Of a stretch of 64,000 bases of DNA, positions 55,512 to 64,000 are shown one piece after another (the first letter of the stretch is position 1; every line of letters begins with the position of its first letter). The notes beneath the pieces were generated by a model. It did not search any database and was not told the origin of the DNA. It saw only the letters and a list, made by a program, of their open reading frames with translations. Source of the DNA: Cyclobacteriaceae bacterium (lineage in GTDB: Bacteria; Bacteroidota; Bacteroidia; Cytophagales; Cyclobacteriaceae); contig JANQOR010000037.1 in the NCBI GenBank assembly GCA_028285685.1, forward strand, positions 62,001 to 126,000, in the 5' to 3' direction. A program made the translations under genes and the position numbers.

Positions 55512-58200
55512 CGCAAGACCTTCTCCCCCTTCCTGGTCGACAAGGTTTTTAGCCTGGTTCATCAAGGAAGATTATTACGAGGATGTCCAGGGTGACCTTG
55601 AGGAAGAATTTCAATTGATCGCAAAAGGTGGAAGGGTCTACAAGGCCAGGAAGTGGTATAGCTGGCAGATTGTGAAGCTTTTCAAGCCATCCATGATAAA
55701 ACGAATTAAACCAAATGACTCAATAGAAAAGGAAACGACAATGTTTAAAAACTATTTAAAAATCGGACTACGAAACCTCTGGAAGTATAAATCCAGCACG
55801 GTTATCAACATTATAGGGCTATCGACTGGCCTTGCAGCATTTGTTCTTATCTCTCTATTTGTGAAAGACGAATACAGCTATGATCGACATTTTGAAAATG
55901 CCGATGAGATCTACCGAGTAACCGTCAAAAATTATACGCTAGATGGCGATATTAGCAGGCAATGGGCCTTCGCTTCGGCAGGACATGCCAAGCGACTCAA
56001 GGAGGACTACTCAGACATTACTCATGCGGTGAGGTTCTTTCCATGGGCTTTTCCGGATATCATTATCGGAGACCAGAAGTTTCCAGGAGAGCCAGTCATC
56101 TTTGCCGGGGATGATGTCTTCGATATATTCTCCTTCAAGTTCATCGTGGGGAACCCTGAAACGGCCTTCACAGATCTCTACTCCTTGGTATTAACCGAGG
56201 AAACTGCTGTTAAACTTTACGGAACGGATTGGCGGGATCAGGATATCGTCGGCTCACAGCTAAAATTAGCGGGACGTGGCCAAGAAGCTCCATTTAAAGT
56301 CACTGGAGTGATGGAAAATATGCCAGATCAACAGCATTTCCATTTCGACTATCTCGCTCCAATCCGATTCATAGAAATGATTTTTGGTGAAGATGCTTCA
56401 AACAATGTTGGAGGCAATTACAATTGGCTTACTTACGTCAAGATTCCTTCCAACACCGATGTTCCGGCATTGACTAAAACTGTGAATGACGAATTTTGGG
56501 AGAAGTACATTGGTCAGCTCACCCGGGGGAGTGCCAGTGATTTCTATGATTTCGAATTTCAGCCCATGTTGGATATTCACCTTACTTCTAATCTGGAAGG
56601 TGAGTATGAGACAAACGGATCCATCCAACAGGTATACATTTTTAGTGTAGTGGGTCTTCTCCTGCTCCTCGTGGCTTGTGTGAATTACATGAATATTGCA
56701 ACTTCTCACTATTCAAGAAGGATGAAAGAAGTTGGTGTCCGAAAAGTCATTGGTGCATTCAAGACAGCTTTGATCAAACAGTTTTTAACTGAATCCACTT
56801 TAATTACTGTCATTTCACTTCCGCTCTGTGTTCTCCTGATTCTTTGGGCACTGCCCTACCTGAATAATTTCATGGAGAAAACAATAGTCTTTAACCCCTT
56901 TGCTCAACTTGGCTTGATGGGATCGCTGTTTCTCCTCTTACTTGGTGTTGGACTGATAGCTGGACTCTATCCTGCCATTTTTCTATCCAAAGTAAACCTT
57001 GTTCAAGCGCTGAAGGGCGAGCAGTCAATGAATGCCAGCAAGTGGAATTTCCGATCCTGGCTAGTGGCATTTCAGTATACGGTCACTATTGCGTTAATAT
57101 TTGCCATTGCAGTGATCGAAAGCCAGATGGAATTTATCCGTAATTCCAATCCAGGTTATAATCGGGATCAGGTTCTAAGTGTCAGAATTTCAAATGTCTC
57201 CAACCGAGAAACTTTCAAAAACGAGCTACTCGCCAATCCTAATATTGAGAAGGCATCCTACTCATCTCGGATACCAACAGGAAGGTTGGCTGACAGTATG
57301 GGTTCAAACTATTTCATTGGAGACTCGGCAGTAGCAACTGGTTTTAGGCTACCATTCATTTCGGTGGATAAGGATTTTCTCAACACCTATGAAATTGAAT
57401 TGGTGGCAGGAGAAAATTTCCGTGATGGGATGGAAATTGTGTTTCAGCGAGATAGCTCTGGCAATTTTCTTACGGCACCTGGTAACTACATTATCAACGA
57501 AACGGCGGCTAAAGCACTTGGATATGAAAATCCTGTTGATGTTGTGGGAACTGTGATCGCATATGGTCCAAGTCAAGGGCGGATCATTGGTGTTATGAAG
57601 GACTTTCACTTTGAATCGATGCATAGCCCGATCGTGCCAATGTTGATCATGTATCGTGATAGATATCGAAGAATTAGCCTAAAGTTGAATACCAATGACC
57701 TTCGAAGTACGCTCGATTTCATAGAAAGTACGTATGCCGATTTTGACAAAGAAAATCCAATAAACTACAGATTTCTGGATGACTTGTTTAACGATCAATA
57801 CCAACAGGAAGAGCGATTGAGCACGATGATCAAGGTATTTGCTGTAATCGCAATCATGATCGGGTGTTTGGGATTGATAGGAATGGTAGGCTTCATCATA
57901 GAAACGAAATTGAAAGAAATTGGCATTCGCAAGGTACTTGGGGCATCCACCCAAAGCATTTGGATGATGGTGAGCAACCGATTTTTAGTGTTGGTAGGAA
58001 TTGCTTTTCTGATAGCGCTTCCGATATCGTACTATCTCATGAATGGTTGGCTAGATGAATTCGTATACCGAACAAACATTGGTGTGTTCATAATCATACT
58101 CCCAGTTCTATTAGCGGTTCTCCTTACCCTTTTAGCCATCTCCTTCCAAACGATGAAAGCCACCAGGGTCAATCCGGTAGAGTGTTTAAAGGACGAATAA
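55492..58200 (+). CDS. FtsX/MacB-like orphan permease with N-terminal prefix domain
   Basis: A 902-residue membrane protein. Residues 1-80 form a soluble prefix (with WFIKEDYYEDVQGDLEEEF) like the permease prefix found on PadR-linked orphan permeases. From residue 84 (MFKNYLKIGLRNLWKYKSS) a normal duplicated permease begins: helix about 98-125, a periplasmic MacB-type domain, three helices with KEVGVRKVIGA near 415, then the second half with KEIGIRKVLGA near 807, ending NPVECLKDE. No ATPase gene is adjacent. The gene overlaps padR by 20 bases, so regulator and permease are made together. The prefix might contact the regulator; this is inference. An S41 peptidase gene follows after 81 bases. 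Confidence 0.9.
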   Translation: MNTQEPNARPSPPSWSTRFLAWFIKEDYYEDVQGDLEEEFQLIAKGGRVYKARKWYSWQIVKLFKPSMIKRIKPNDSIEKETTMFKNYLKIGLRNLWKYKSSTVINIIGLSTGLAAFVLISLFVKDEYSYDRHFENADEIYRVTVKNYTLDGDISRQWAFASAGHAKRLKEDYSDITHAVRFFPWAFPDIIIGDQKFPGEPVIFAGDDVFDIFSFKFIVGNPETAFTDLYSLVLTEETAVKLYGTDWRDQDIVGSQLKLAGRGQEAPFKVTGVMENMPDQQHFHFDYLAPIRFIEMIFGEDASNNVGGNYNWLTYVKIPSNTDVPALTKTVNDEFWEKYIGQLTRGSASDFYDFEFQPMLDIHLTSNLEGEYETNGSIQQVYIFSVVGLLLLLVACVNYMNIATSHYSRRMKEVGVRKVIGAFKTALIKQFLTESTLITVISLPLCVLLILWALPYLNNFMEKTIVFNPFAQLGLMGSLFLLLLGVGLIAGLYPAIFLSKVNLVQALKGEQSMNASKWNFRSWLVAFQYTVTIALIFAIAVIESQMEFIRNSNPGYNRDQVLSVRISNVSNRETFKNELLANPNIEKASYSSRIPTGRLADSMGSNYFIGDSAVATGFRLPFISVDKDFLNTYEIELVAGENFRDGMEIVFQRDSSGNFLTAPGNYIINETAAKALGYENPVDVVGTVIAYGPSQGRIIGVMKDFHFESMHSPIVPMLIMYRDRYRRISLKLNTNDLRSTLDFIESTYADFDKENPINYRFLDDLFNDQYQQEERLSTMIKVFAVIAIMIGCLGLIGMVGFIIETKLKEIGIRKVLGASTQSIWMMVSNRFLVLVGIAFLIALPISYYLMNGWLDEFVYRTNIGVFIIILPVLLAVLLTLLAISFQTMKATRVNPVECLKDE

Positions 58201-58281
58201 GTCCACAGGATCACACGGGTCACATCACTGCTAAAAATCGGCGGTGGTGTGATCATTTCAAAAATCAAATTCAAAGAGGAA

Positions 58282-59499
58282 ATGAAACAATTAGCAATCG
58301 TTCTGCTTTTAGCATTTTGGACAACGAGCTGTGCACAGAAGGAAGAAGTGGTAACTAACCAAGGTTTGTTGGAAGATCTGGATTATCTGAAAGAAAAAAT
58401 ACTCAAAACACATCCCAATCCCTTCTATCTTACAACAGAAGAAGACTTTAATACCAAATTTCAATACCTCAAGGAGAATGGTGACAGTTTCACCCCGGAA
58501 AAAACCTTTGTTAAGGTGTTGGAAATAATGTGCTCAATAGGAGATGGTCATACGGATATTTGGCCCAGAACCTATTACAGCTCCTACCCTATCCGATTTC
58601 ATTGGTTCCAGGAGGATATCTATGTGAGCTCTATCGAGAAAGAGAATGAAGAGTTTCTTGGGTCGAAACTCCTTGCCATCGATGAAACTCCAATTAAAGA
58701 AGTGACTGAAAAAGTCTTCAAGATCACTTCACAACATGAGACAATCGGTTTAAGTGAGAGAACTACTAGTCGCTACGTGACCATCGCTCAACTAATGTAT
58801 GGCCTGGAAATAAGTAAATCCAAAAAGAAAATCACGTATACATTACAAACACCAACAAGTGGTGTGCAAGAATTGTCTCTGGAAATTTCACCACCCAATG
58901 TTAAGCCCGAACTGGTGACGCCATTTGAAAAAGATCCCTACTACTACGACAATAGAGGAAGTGGATTGTGGTTCGAGGAAATTGAAAATGATCTGATCTA
59001 TTTTCATTTCAGTAGTTACCCTAAGAATAGTGAATTTGGGAAAATTGGGAAAGAACTAAACAGCCTACTGAAAGCAACGAAAGGAAAGAAACTGTTCATC
59101 GACCTTCGTCGAAACCGAGGCGGTGACTACACAAAAGGACAGAAACTTATAAAGATCATTGAAAAGACAATCTCAGATCAAGAGGTGCCAGTCTACGTTG
59201 CAACAAGTTCCACTACCTACTCGGCTGCAGTTGCCAATGCGGCCCATTTCAGACAAAGACTTAATGCCACCTTGCTTGGAGAACCAACAGGGGGAAGGCC
59301 AGTGGGTTATCAGGAGACCAATATTTTTTATCTCCCCAACACAAATCTCAGAGGTTCCGTTTCGAGCATTTACTACGAGTTTCAAAAGGAAGACACACCA
59401 GGAGTATTGCCAGATGTAACGATTCCATTCACCTGGAAGCACTATGCAACTGGCTCTGATCCAGTGCTCGACCACCTAAATACACTTGAGTCAAAGTGA
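58282..59499 (+). CDS. S41 family (C-terminal processing-like) peptidase lipoprotein
   Basis: A 405-residue protein. The ATG at 58282 gives MKQLAIVLLLAFWTTSC, a lipobox with Cys near residue 17; the longer frame from 58249 has no sense as a signal. The S41 core is visible as KKLFIDLRRNRGGD, then SSTTYSAAVANAAHF with the nucleophile serine near residue 314, and LLGEPTGGRPVG. No PDZ domain is obvious. It should be a surface- or periplasm-anchored serine peptidase, possibly acting on peptides. It lies 81 bases after the PadR-linked permease on the same strand and may be part of the same operon. Confidence 0.88.
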   Translation: MKQLAIVLLLAFWTTSCAQKEEVVTNQGLLEDLDYLKEKILKTHPNPFYLTTEEDFNTKFQYLKENGDSFTPEKTFVKVLEIMCSIGDGHTDIWPRTYYSSYPIRFHWFQEDIYVSSIEKENEEFLGSKLLAIDETPIKEVTEKVFKITSQHETIGLSERTTSRYVTIAQLMYGLEISKSKKKITYTLQTPTSGVQELSLEISPPNVKPELVTPFEKDPYYYDNRGSGLWFEEIENDLIYFHFSSYPKNSEFGKIGKELNSLLKATKGKKLFIDLRRNRGGDYTKGQKLIKIIEKTISDQEVPVYVATSSTTYSAAVANAAHFRQRLNATLLGEPTGGRPVGYQETNIFYLPNTNLRGSVSSIYYEFQKEDTPGVLPDVTIPFTWKHYATGSDPVLDHLNTLESK

Positions 59500-59707
59500 T
59501 TAATGAAGCTATATAGTTGGTCTGAATGAAATAGAGTTTTCAAATCAATTCCCTCTTGCCAGCGGATGTAGAGAACCTAACCTCAGGCTGCAAGATTTGG
59601 CAAAACCTTATACGAACTGAAAGGTAGCAACCAATCCATGACATAAAATACCAACCTGTCAAAAGACTACTTTTTTTTTTGTAATCTTGTTTTCATAATT
59701 ACAGATC

Positions 59708-60409
59708 ATGATCAATAAAGTCGTTGGCAACGCTGATGAAGCAATCGATGGAATCAAAGACAACATGACTCTCATGCTAGGAGGCTTTGGACTGTGTGGA
59801 ATTCCAGAAAATTCAATAGGCGCTCTGGTTAAACTCGGTGTGACAGGCCTGACCTGTATCTCAAACAATGCGGGTGTGGATGATTTCGGACTCGGACTTC
59901 TTCTTCAGGGAAGACAGATCAAAAAAATGGTTTCGTCTTACGTGGGTGAGAATGATGAATTTGAGCGACAAATGCTAAGTGGCGAACTGGAGGTCGATCT
60001 CATTCCACAAGGTTCACTAGCTGAAAGATGCCGAGCCGGTGGAGCCGGTATTCCAGCCTTTTTCACTCCGGCAGGGTACGGGACAGAGGTGGCAGAAGGA
60101 AAAGAAGTGCGGGAATTCAATGGTAAACCACATATTTTGGAATCAGCGCTTACTGCAGATTTTGCAATTGTTAAGGCATGGAAGGGTGATACAAGTGGAA
60201 ATCTAATCTACAAAGGAACGGCCCGGAATTTCAACCCGCCGATGGCGATGGCCGGAAAAATCACGATTGCAGAAGTTGAGGAGTTGGTCGAGCCCGGTGA
60301 GCTGGATCCGAATTTCATTCATACCCCGGGGATTTTCGTGCAGCGAATTTTTCAAGGAGAGAAATATGAGAAGAGAATTGAACAGCGAACTGTGAGAACA
60401 AGAAGTTAA
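59708..60409 (+). CDS. scoA: Succinyl-CoA:3-ketoacid CoA-transferase, subunit A
   Basis: A 233-residue family I CoA-transferase subunit. Seen: [47 protein letters not shown] and [16 protein letters not shown]. With subunit B it transfers CoA from succinyl-CoA to acetoacetate (ketone and branched-chain amino acid breakdown). Identification as SCOT, rather than another 3-oxoacid CoA-transferase, rests on overall similarity. Its stop codon lies inside the 5' arm of a hairpin (60405-60434) that begins an array of 8-bp units. subunit B follows after 74 bases. Confidence 0.93.
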   Translation: MINKVVGNADEAIDGIKDNMTLMLGGFGLCGIPENSIGALVKLGVTGLTCISNNAGVDDFGLGLLLQGRQIKKMVSSYVGENDEFERQMLSGELEVDLIPQGSLAERCRAGGAGIPAFFTPAGYGTEVAEGKEVREFNGKPHILESALTADFAIVKAWKGDTSGNLIYKGTARNFNPPMAMAGKITIAEVEELVEPGELDPNFIHTPGIFVQRIFQGEKYEKRIEQRTVRTRS

Positions 60410-60476
60410 CTAGCTAATTGGTTAATTAGTTAACAAGGAAACATATTCAACTAATCAACTATTTCACTATTCAACC
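60405..60476. repeat. Inverted pair of 4-unit 8-bp tandem arrays between scoA and scoB
   Basis: The first array (60405-60436) reads GTTAACTA, GCTAATTG, GTTAATTA, GTTAACAA. The second (60445-60476) reads ATTCAACT, AATCAACT, ATTTCACT, ATTCAACC, whose reverse complement resembles the first. The first array also folds on itself (GTTAACTAGCTAA with TTAATTAGTTAAC, one mismatch and one wobble). It overlaps the scoA stop and ends 7 bases before scoB. Confidence 0.65.
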
Positions 60477-60483
60477 AAAAACG

Positions 60484-61137
60484 ATGTTAGATAAAAACGG
60501 AATAGCAAAACGAATAGCCCAGGAACTACGCGACGGATGGTACGTCAACCTTGGTATTGGAATCCCCACACTAGTAGCGAACTATATTCCGGAAGGAATA
60601 AGTGTTGAATTTCAATCAGAGAACGGATTGCTTGGGATGGGGCCGTTTCCTTACGAAGGAGAAGAAGACGCCGACATGATCAATGCCGGTAAACAAACCG
60701 TCACCACTCTGCCAGGAGCTTCAATCTTTGATTCCTCAACTTCCTTCACAATGATCAGAGGCCAACACGTTCAACTTACCGTACTTGGAGCGATGGAAGT
60801 GGCTGACAATGGTGATATAGCCAACTGGAAAATTCCAGGCAAGATGGTTAAGGGAATGGGTGGAGCAATGGATTTGGTAGCTTCGGCCGAGAATATCATC
60901 GTGGCAATGATGCACGCCAACAAGGCTGGAGAGTCAAAACTACTGACTGAATGTACGCTCCCGATCACAGGAGTTCAATGTGTAAAAAAGGTCGTGACCA
61001 ACCTTGCAGTTTTAGACATTACTTCTGAAGGCTTCCGACTACTGGAACGGGCGCCTGGAGTGTCTGTAGAGGAAATCAAAAATGCAACCGCGGGTCGTTT
61101 GATTGTAGGGGGAGAAATTCCGGAGATGCACTTGTAG
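60484..61137 (+). CDS. scoB: Succinyl-CoA:3-ketoacid CoA-transferase, subunit B
   Basis: A 217-residue family I CoA-transferase subunit. The catalytic glutamate is in QSENGLLGMG (near residue 46), which forms the enzyme-CoA thioester; other blocks are GIGIPTLVANYIPEG, DSSTSFTMIRGQHV and KGMGGAMDLVASA. It pairs with scoA to activate acetoacetate. The order and spacing show one operon despite the repeat-rich spacer. The fusion gene at 61175 begins 37 bases after its stop on the same strand, so it could be co-transcribed. Confidence 0.94.
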   Translation: MLDKNGIAKRIAQELRDGWYVNLGIGIPTLVANYIPEGISVEFQSENGLLGMGPFPYEGEEDADMINAGKQTVTTLPGASIFDSSTSFTMIRGQHVQLTVLGAMEVADNGDIANWKIPGKMVKGMGGAMDLVASAENIIVAMMHANKAGESKLLTECTLPITGVQCVKKVVTNLAVLDITSEGFRLLERAPGVSVEEIKNATAGRLIVGGEIPEMHL

Positions 61138-61174
61138 ATCATATCCTGCTCTTTCGCGTAAATTAGAAGAGCAA

Positions 61175-64000
61175 ATGATTGAAGCACTTATCTATATCAC
61201 CATAGGAATTGGGCTTTTCATAAGCATCAACGCCTTCAGGATGCATCAAAAAGTCGGTCCCTCTGATGGAATCTACTGGCTCCTTTTTGCGATCTTAGGG
61301 ATTTCAATCCAAACCTCGTTCGTCCCACTTTACCTCCTGCTAATACTACTACCTGCAAGCATTCGTGTCCAGTTGCTAAGTTGGTCCGGTAGGAAAATAC
61401 GCATGGACCAACTGGTAGGTCCGACCATCTCTTTGGCTATAGTTTTACTGATTGTCCGATTTACAGCTTTGGACAATCTGATTGTTGCAATTCTTGGCGG
61501 ATTAGAGGTGCTATTCACAGTCAAACTAATTCGAGTTCTTTTCAAACGAAAAGGAATTGCATTTCAGGGAAATGAAGGCTCCAAAATTCGCTGGGTAAGA
61601 AGTTTCATTTTTGTAAATCTTCTACTCTTACTTAATATCTATTTCCACTTTGTCAACTTCTCTCCAGACTTTCTTCCAATCGTTGCGGGCACTTACGTTG
61701 CTATCGGGGTACTTGGGATGATCCGGTACGCTCCATCTTCCGACTCTTTCCAATTTTTAACATCAGAAACAAAGTATGCAAAGTCGACACTTGAACCGGC
61801 TGAGAAATATCGTATCCTGCGAGCAATAGACAATCAACTAAGCGAGCATGGATTTCATTTGAATCCTGAAGCTTCGCTCAAGGGATTGGCCGCAGCTGTA
61901 AAATCAACAACTCATGCCGTCTCGCAGGTGATCAACGAAGAGAAGGGCGGCTCTTTTTTCGAGCTACTTGCATACCATCGAATTCAGGATGCGAAAAAAC
62001 TCATCAGAAAACCTGAATATCAACATTATAAGATTGAACAAATTGCTGAGGAAGTGGGCTATTTGTCCAAGTCTGCATTCAACACATCATTCAAGAAAAT
62101 TACTGGACTTACTCCATCTGAGTTTAGGGAGGGAGGCGTTCGCGAAGATAAGGTCGAACGTTCGACCTATCGGGAAATTGGTGAGAACATAGCATATCGA
62201 GATACTTTCGGATATCTAAAAATATCGAATGCTATGTTATCAAATTTTTTCAAACTGTATTTTAGGAACTTAAAAAAGAACAGAGTTTTTACCCTGTTGA
62301 ATCTGACCGGGCTTGTCACAGGATTTACCAGCTGTGTTTTAATTTTCTTGTATCTGAGCAACGAGTTGTCTTACGACAAATTTCACCAGCAATCTGAAGA
62401 TATTTATCGGATCTACCTACAGGCTACAAATCCACAGACGAGAACCCCACACCCAATGGCACAGGCACTTGTCAGAGATTTCCCAGAAGTGCAAAGTGCT
62501 GTTTCATTAACACCTCTGTATGGGCCCGGGCTAACCCTGCAATCCATTTATGTGCGTAATCCTGAGAACAATCGAATGTTTTTGGAGCCTGATGTTTTTG
62601 CTGCCGACAGCACCTTTTTTGATGTCTTTGATTTTAGATTGATTAAGGGAGATCCAAGAACAGCACTAAAAGAGGTTGGATCGGTTGTGATTACCGAGTC
62701 AGTTGCTAAAAAATATTTTGGAGAAGAAGATCCAATCGGAAAAGAACTGGAAGATGTTGCCAACGATTCCCGTGGCGTTGTTACCGCAGTGATGCAAGAT
62801 GTTCCGAGAGCAAGTCACTTTCATCCCAGGATCATTATCCCATACACATCTTTGAAATCTGGAAACCCAAATAATCCATGGTTTAGTTGGAATGACCCCG
62901 GCCACTTCAATTACGTCCGCCTACGTCCAGGAGCTGATCCGAAGCATTTAGAAAGTCTAATCCCGGAGTGGATCAATCGCGTGAGCTCAGGAGTCAATCC
63001 CCAAATGCTTGAATATTTAGCAAATGGCATCATTTCCTTCAACCTACAATCGATAGAATCCATTCATCTCCACTCTCATCTCAAGTGGGAACTGGAAGCC
63101 AACAGCAGCTCCACATACGTCTACATTTTGATGGGAGCTATCCTTTTTATCATCATTATTCTTTCGATCAACTATATCAATCTATCCACTGCCAGAACAT
63201 ATGAAAGAGGACGTGAAGTAGGCATTCGAAAAGTACTAGGCGTCACAAAGCTTGCTCTTTCTACACAATTTATCCTGGAATCTCTTTTGACATGCGCTAT
63301 TGCCTTGATTTTGGCTTTTTCAATTTCGTGGCTGGTCATCGATCAGTTTAATGTGATGACAGGTAAGCAGTTTATACCTCAGGATCTACTCAATCCGGTT
63401 CTTATCATTTCCGGTATTTCCATGATGTTATTCATAGGATTGGTGAGTGGTGCAGTTCCAGCGCTTACACTTAACAAGGTAAAACCAGTAGAGGTCTTAA
63501 AGGGGAAATTGCTGAATCAGAAAGGTGGAAACTGGAAAAGGCTCATCTTGGTTGGTGTTCAATTCGCGGTTAGCACGGTTATGATCTTCAGTAGCATCAT
63601 CATTCTCAAACAGGTGAACTTCATCGAAAGCAAATCCATGGGCTTTGATGAGGAAGCTCTGGTAGTCCTCAAATTACAACGTGATGATCTAAGACCTGTA
63701 TCGGAGACTATCAAGACTGAATTGTTGAAGGACCCAACGATTCTCAGCGTAGGCGGGGTATCGAATCTACCGGGTGGACAATTCAACCAAAATGACCTCT
63801 TTCTGGAAGACGATCCGGCAACCAGGGTTCCGGCATCTGAACTTTGGGTAGATTTTGATGGACTCACAACACTTGGGATCAGTCTCTATGATGGCCGATT
63901 TTTCGACAGTTCCTACCAGTTAGATTCAGTCGGGAGGAACTATATTATCAATCAAACTGCCGTATCCGGACTTGGTCTGGAAAATCCAATTGGTTCCAAA
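61175..64000 (+). CDS. Membrane-AraC regulator fused to FtsX/MacB-like permease (3' end outside the window)
   Basis: One frame is open from ATG 61175 to the window's end, 942 codons without a stop. Residues 1-195 hold about six membrane helices (for example YITIGIGLFISINAF and PTISLAIVLLIVRFTALDNL). Residues 208-318 are an AraC-type DNA-binding domain with two helix-turn-helix units (GLAAAVKSTTHAVSQVINEE; IEQIAEEVGYLSKSAFNTSF) and GLTPSEFRE. A linker of about 35 residues follows, then from residue 354 (MLSNFFKLYFRN) a permease: helix at 368-395, a periplasmic domain, helices from 647 with REVGIRKVLGV near 682, and a second half from about 787. The chain is cut by the window edge. Membrane-AraC proteins and orphan permeases are both common in Bacteroidota; their fusion is not familiar to me. 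Confidence 0.85.
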   Translation, partial: MIEALIYITIGIGLFISINAFRMHQKVGPSDGIYWLLFAILGISIQTSFVPLYLLLILLPASIRVQLLSWSGRKIRMDQLVGPTISLAIVLLIVRFTALDNLIVAILGGLEVLFTVKLIRVLFKRKGIAFQGNEGSKIRWVRSFIFVNLLLLLNIYFHFVNFSPDFLPIVAGTYVAIGVLGMIRYAPSSDSFQFLTSETKYAKSTLEPAEKYRILRAIDNQLSEHGFHLNPEASLKGLAAAVKSTTHAVSQVINEEKGGSFFELLAYHRIQDAKKLIRKPEYQHYKIEQIAEEVGYLSKSAFNTSFKKITGLTPSEFREGGVREDKVERSTYREIGENIAYRDTFGYLKISNAMLSNFFKLYFRNLKKNRVFTLLNLTGLVTGFTSCVLIFLYLSNELSYDKFHQQSEDIYRIYLQATNPQTRTPHPMAQALVRDFPEVQSAVSLTPLYGPGLTLQSIYVRNPENNRMFLEPDVFAADSTFFDVFDFRLIKGDPRTALKEVGSVVITESVAKKYFGEEDPIGKELEDVANDSRGVVTAVMQDVPRASHFHPRIIIPYTSLKSGNPNNPWFSWNDPGHFNYVRLRPGADPKHLESLIPEWINRVSSGVNPQMLEYLANGIISFNLQSIESIHLHSHLKWELEANSSSTYVYILMGAILFIIIILSINYINLSTARTYERGREVGIRKVLGVTKLALSTQFILESLLTCAIALILAFSISWLVIDQFNVMTGKQFIPQDLLNPVLIISGISMMLFIGLVSGAVPALTLNKVKPVEVLKGKLLNQKGGNWKRLILVGVQFAVSTVMIFSSIIILKQVNFIESKSMGFDEEALVVLKLQRDDLRPVSETIKTELLKDPTILSVGGVSNLPGGQFNQNDLFLEDDPATRVPASELWVDFDGLTTLGISLYDGRFFDSSYQLDSVGRNYIINQTAVSGLGLENPIGSK
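62151..62168. repeat. 18-bp perfect palindrome at the AraC-permease junction
   Basis: AGGTCGAACGTTCGACCT is fully self-complementary. It is coding (linker residues K-V-E-R-S-T) and lies 66 bases before an internal in-frame ATG (62234). It could be an operator, an RNA hairpin or a relic of a former intergenic region. Confidence 0.8.
62186..62238. repeat. 10-bp inverted repeat covering the internal permease ATG
   Basis: AACATAGCAT (62186-62195) and ATGCTATGTT (62229-62238) are perfect reverse complements with a 33-base loop. The second arm includes the in-frame ATG at 62234-62236, where stand-alone permeases normally start, so the structure could control internal initiation. Confidence 0.6.

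Noticed and set aside
61175..62233. Treating the AraC part and the permease as two separate genes
   Set aside because: No stop codon occurs between them in the given sequence, and both sides are in the same frame (62234 is 353 codons from 61175). A sequencing error remains possible and is listed as a refuting test.

Overview
The window is a chromosomal stretch of a Bacteroidota bacterium, probably of the order Cytophagales or a close marine relative. Evidence: a type IX secretion (T9SS) sorting tail on a secreted protein, DUF1573, a LytTR regulator, several FtsX/MacB-like permeases without ATPase genes, methionine synthase split into two genes, TAnnTTTG-type promoter elements and general lack of Shine-Dalgarno sites. 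Base composition is moderately AT-rich. I see no tRNA, rRNA, prophage, IS element or CRISPR array. Genes are dense; no gene-free stretch exceeds 300 bases.

Layout. 1-8.8 kb: 3' part of gyrB, a possible antisense micro-ORF, M1 peptidase, DUF1573 protein, trpS and phosphoglucomutase, Na+/Ca2+ exchanger. 8.8-18.2 kb: pgi; a TrmH-type methyltransferase divergent by 4 bases from a BamA/TamA-like outer-membrane lipoprotein followed by hemF; ribE coupled to an orphan LytTR regulator; pcm, thioesterase, an unknown protein and rlpA. 18.2-25.8 kb: TlpA-like lipoprotein and alaS, divergent from an M23 peptidase, then capA, merR and dprA. 25.9-34 kb: an orphan permease, then a leftward methionine operon (metH-N, metH-C, metF, HMG-CoA-lyase-like) behind a SAM-I riboswitch with a complete promoter. 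34-54.5 kb: Ppx/GppA, a large BNR/VPS10 protein, a GNAT-like protein, two co-translated membrane coiled-coil proteins, DoxX-like protein, pyruvate carboxylase, DPP IV and an AddAB-like helicase/nuclease pair interrupted by a T9SS-exported SGNH protein. 54.5-64 kb: an isolated TonB C-terminal domain protein, padR overlapping an orphan permease, an S41 lipoprotein, scoAB, and a fusion gene running off the right edge.

The most unusual object is that last gene (61175 to beyond 64000). One uninterrupted frame of at least 942 codons encodes a multi-pass membrane domain, an AraC-type DNA-binding domain and then a FtsX/MacB-like permease. The DNA at the AraC-permease junction carries an 18-bp perfect palindrome and a 10-bp inverted repeat whose second arm covers an in-frame internal ATG at the start of the permease. 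The nearby padR-permease pair, overlapping by 20 bases and preceded by a duplicated 17-bp operator-like repeat, is a second regulator-permease coupling. Together they suggest that these orphan permeases may sense envelope state and feed into a transcription factor. This is inference from architecture.

Other notable points are a hairpin beside the metH start codon that reuses the 3' P1 strand of the SAM riboswitch, and degenerate 7- and 8-bp tandem arrays in three short spacers (metH-metF, before the DoxX gene, scoA-scoB). All coordinates and motifs were read by eye; no database search was run.
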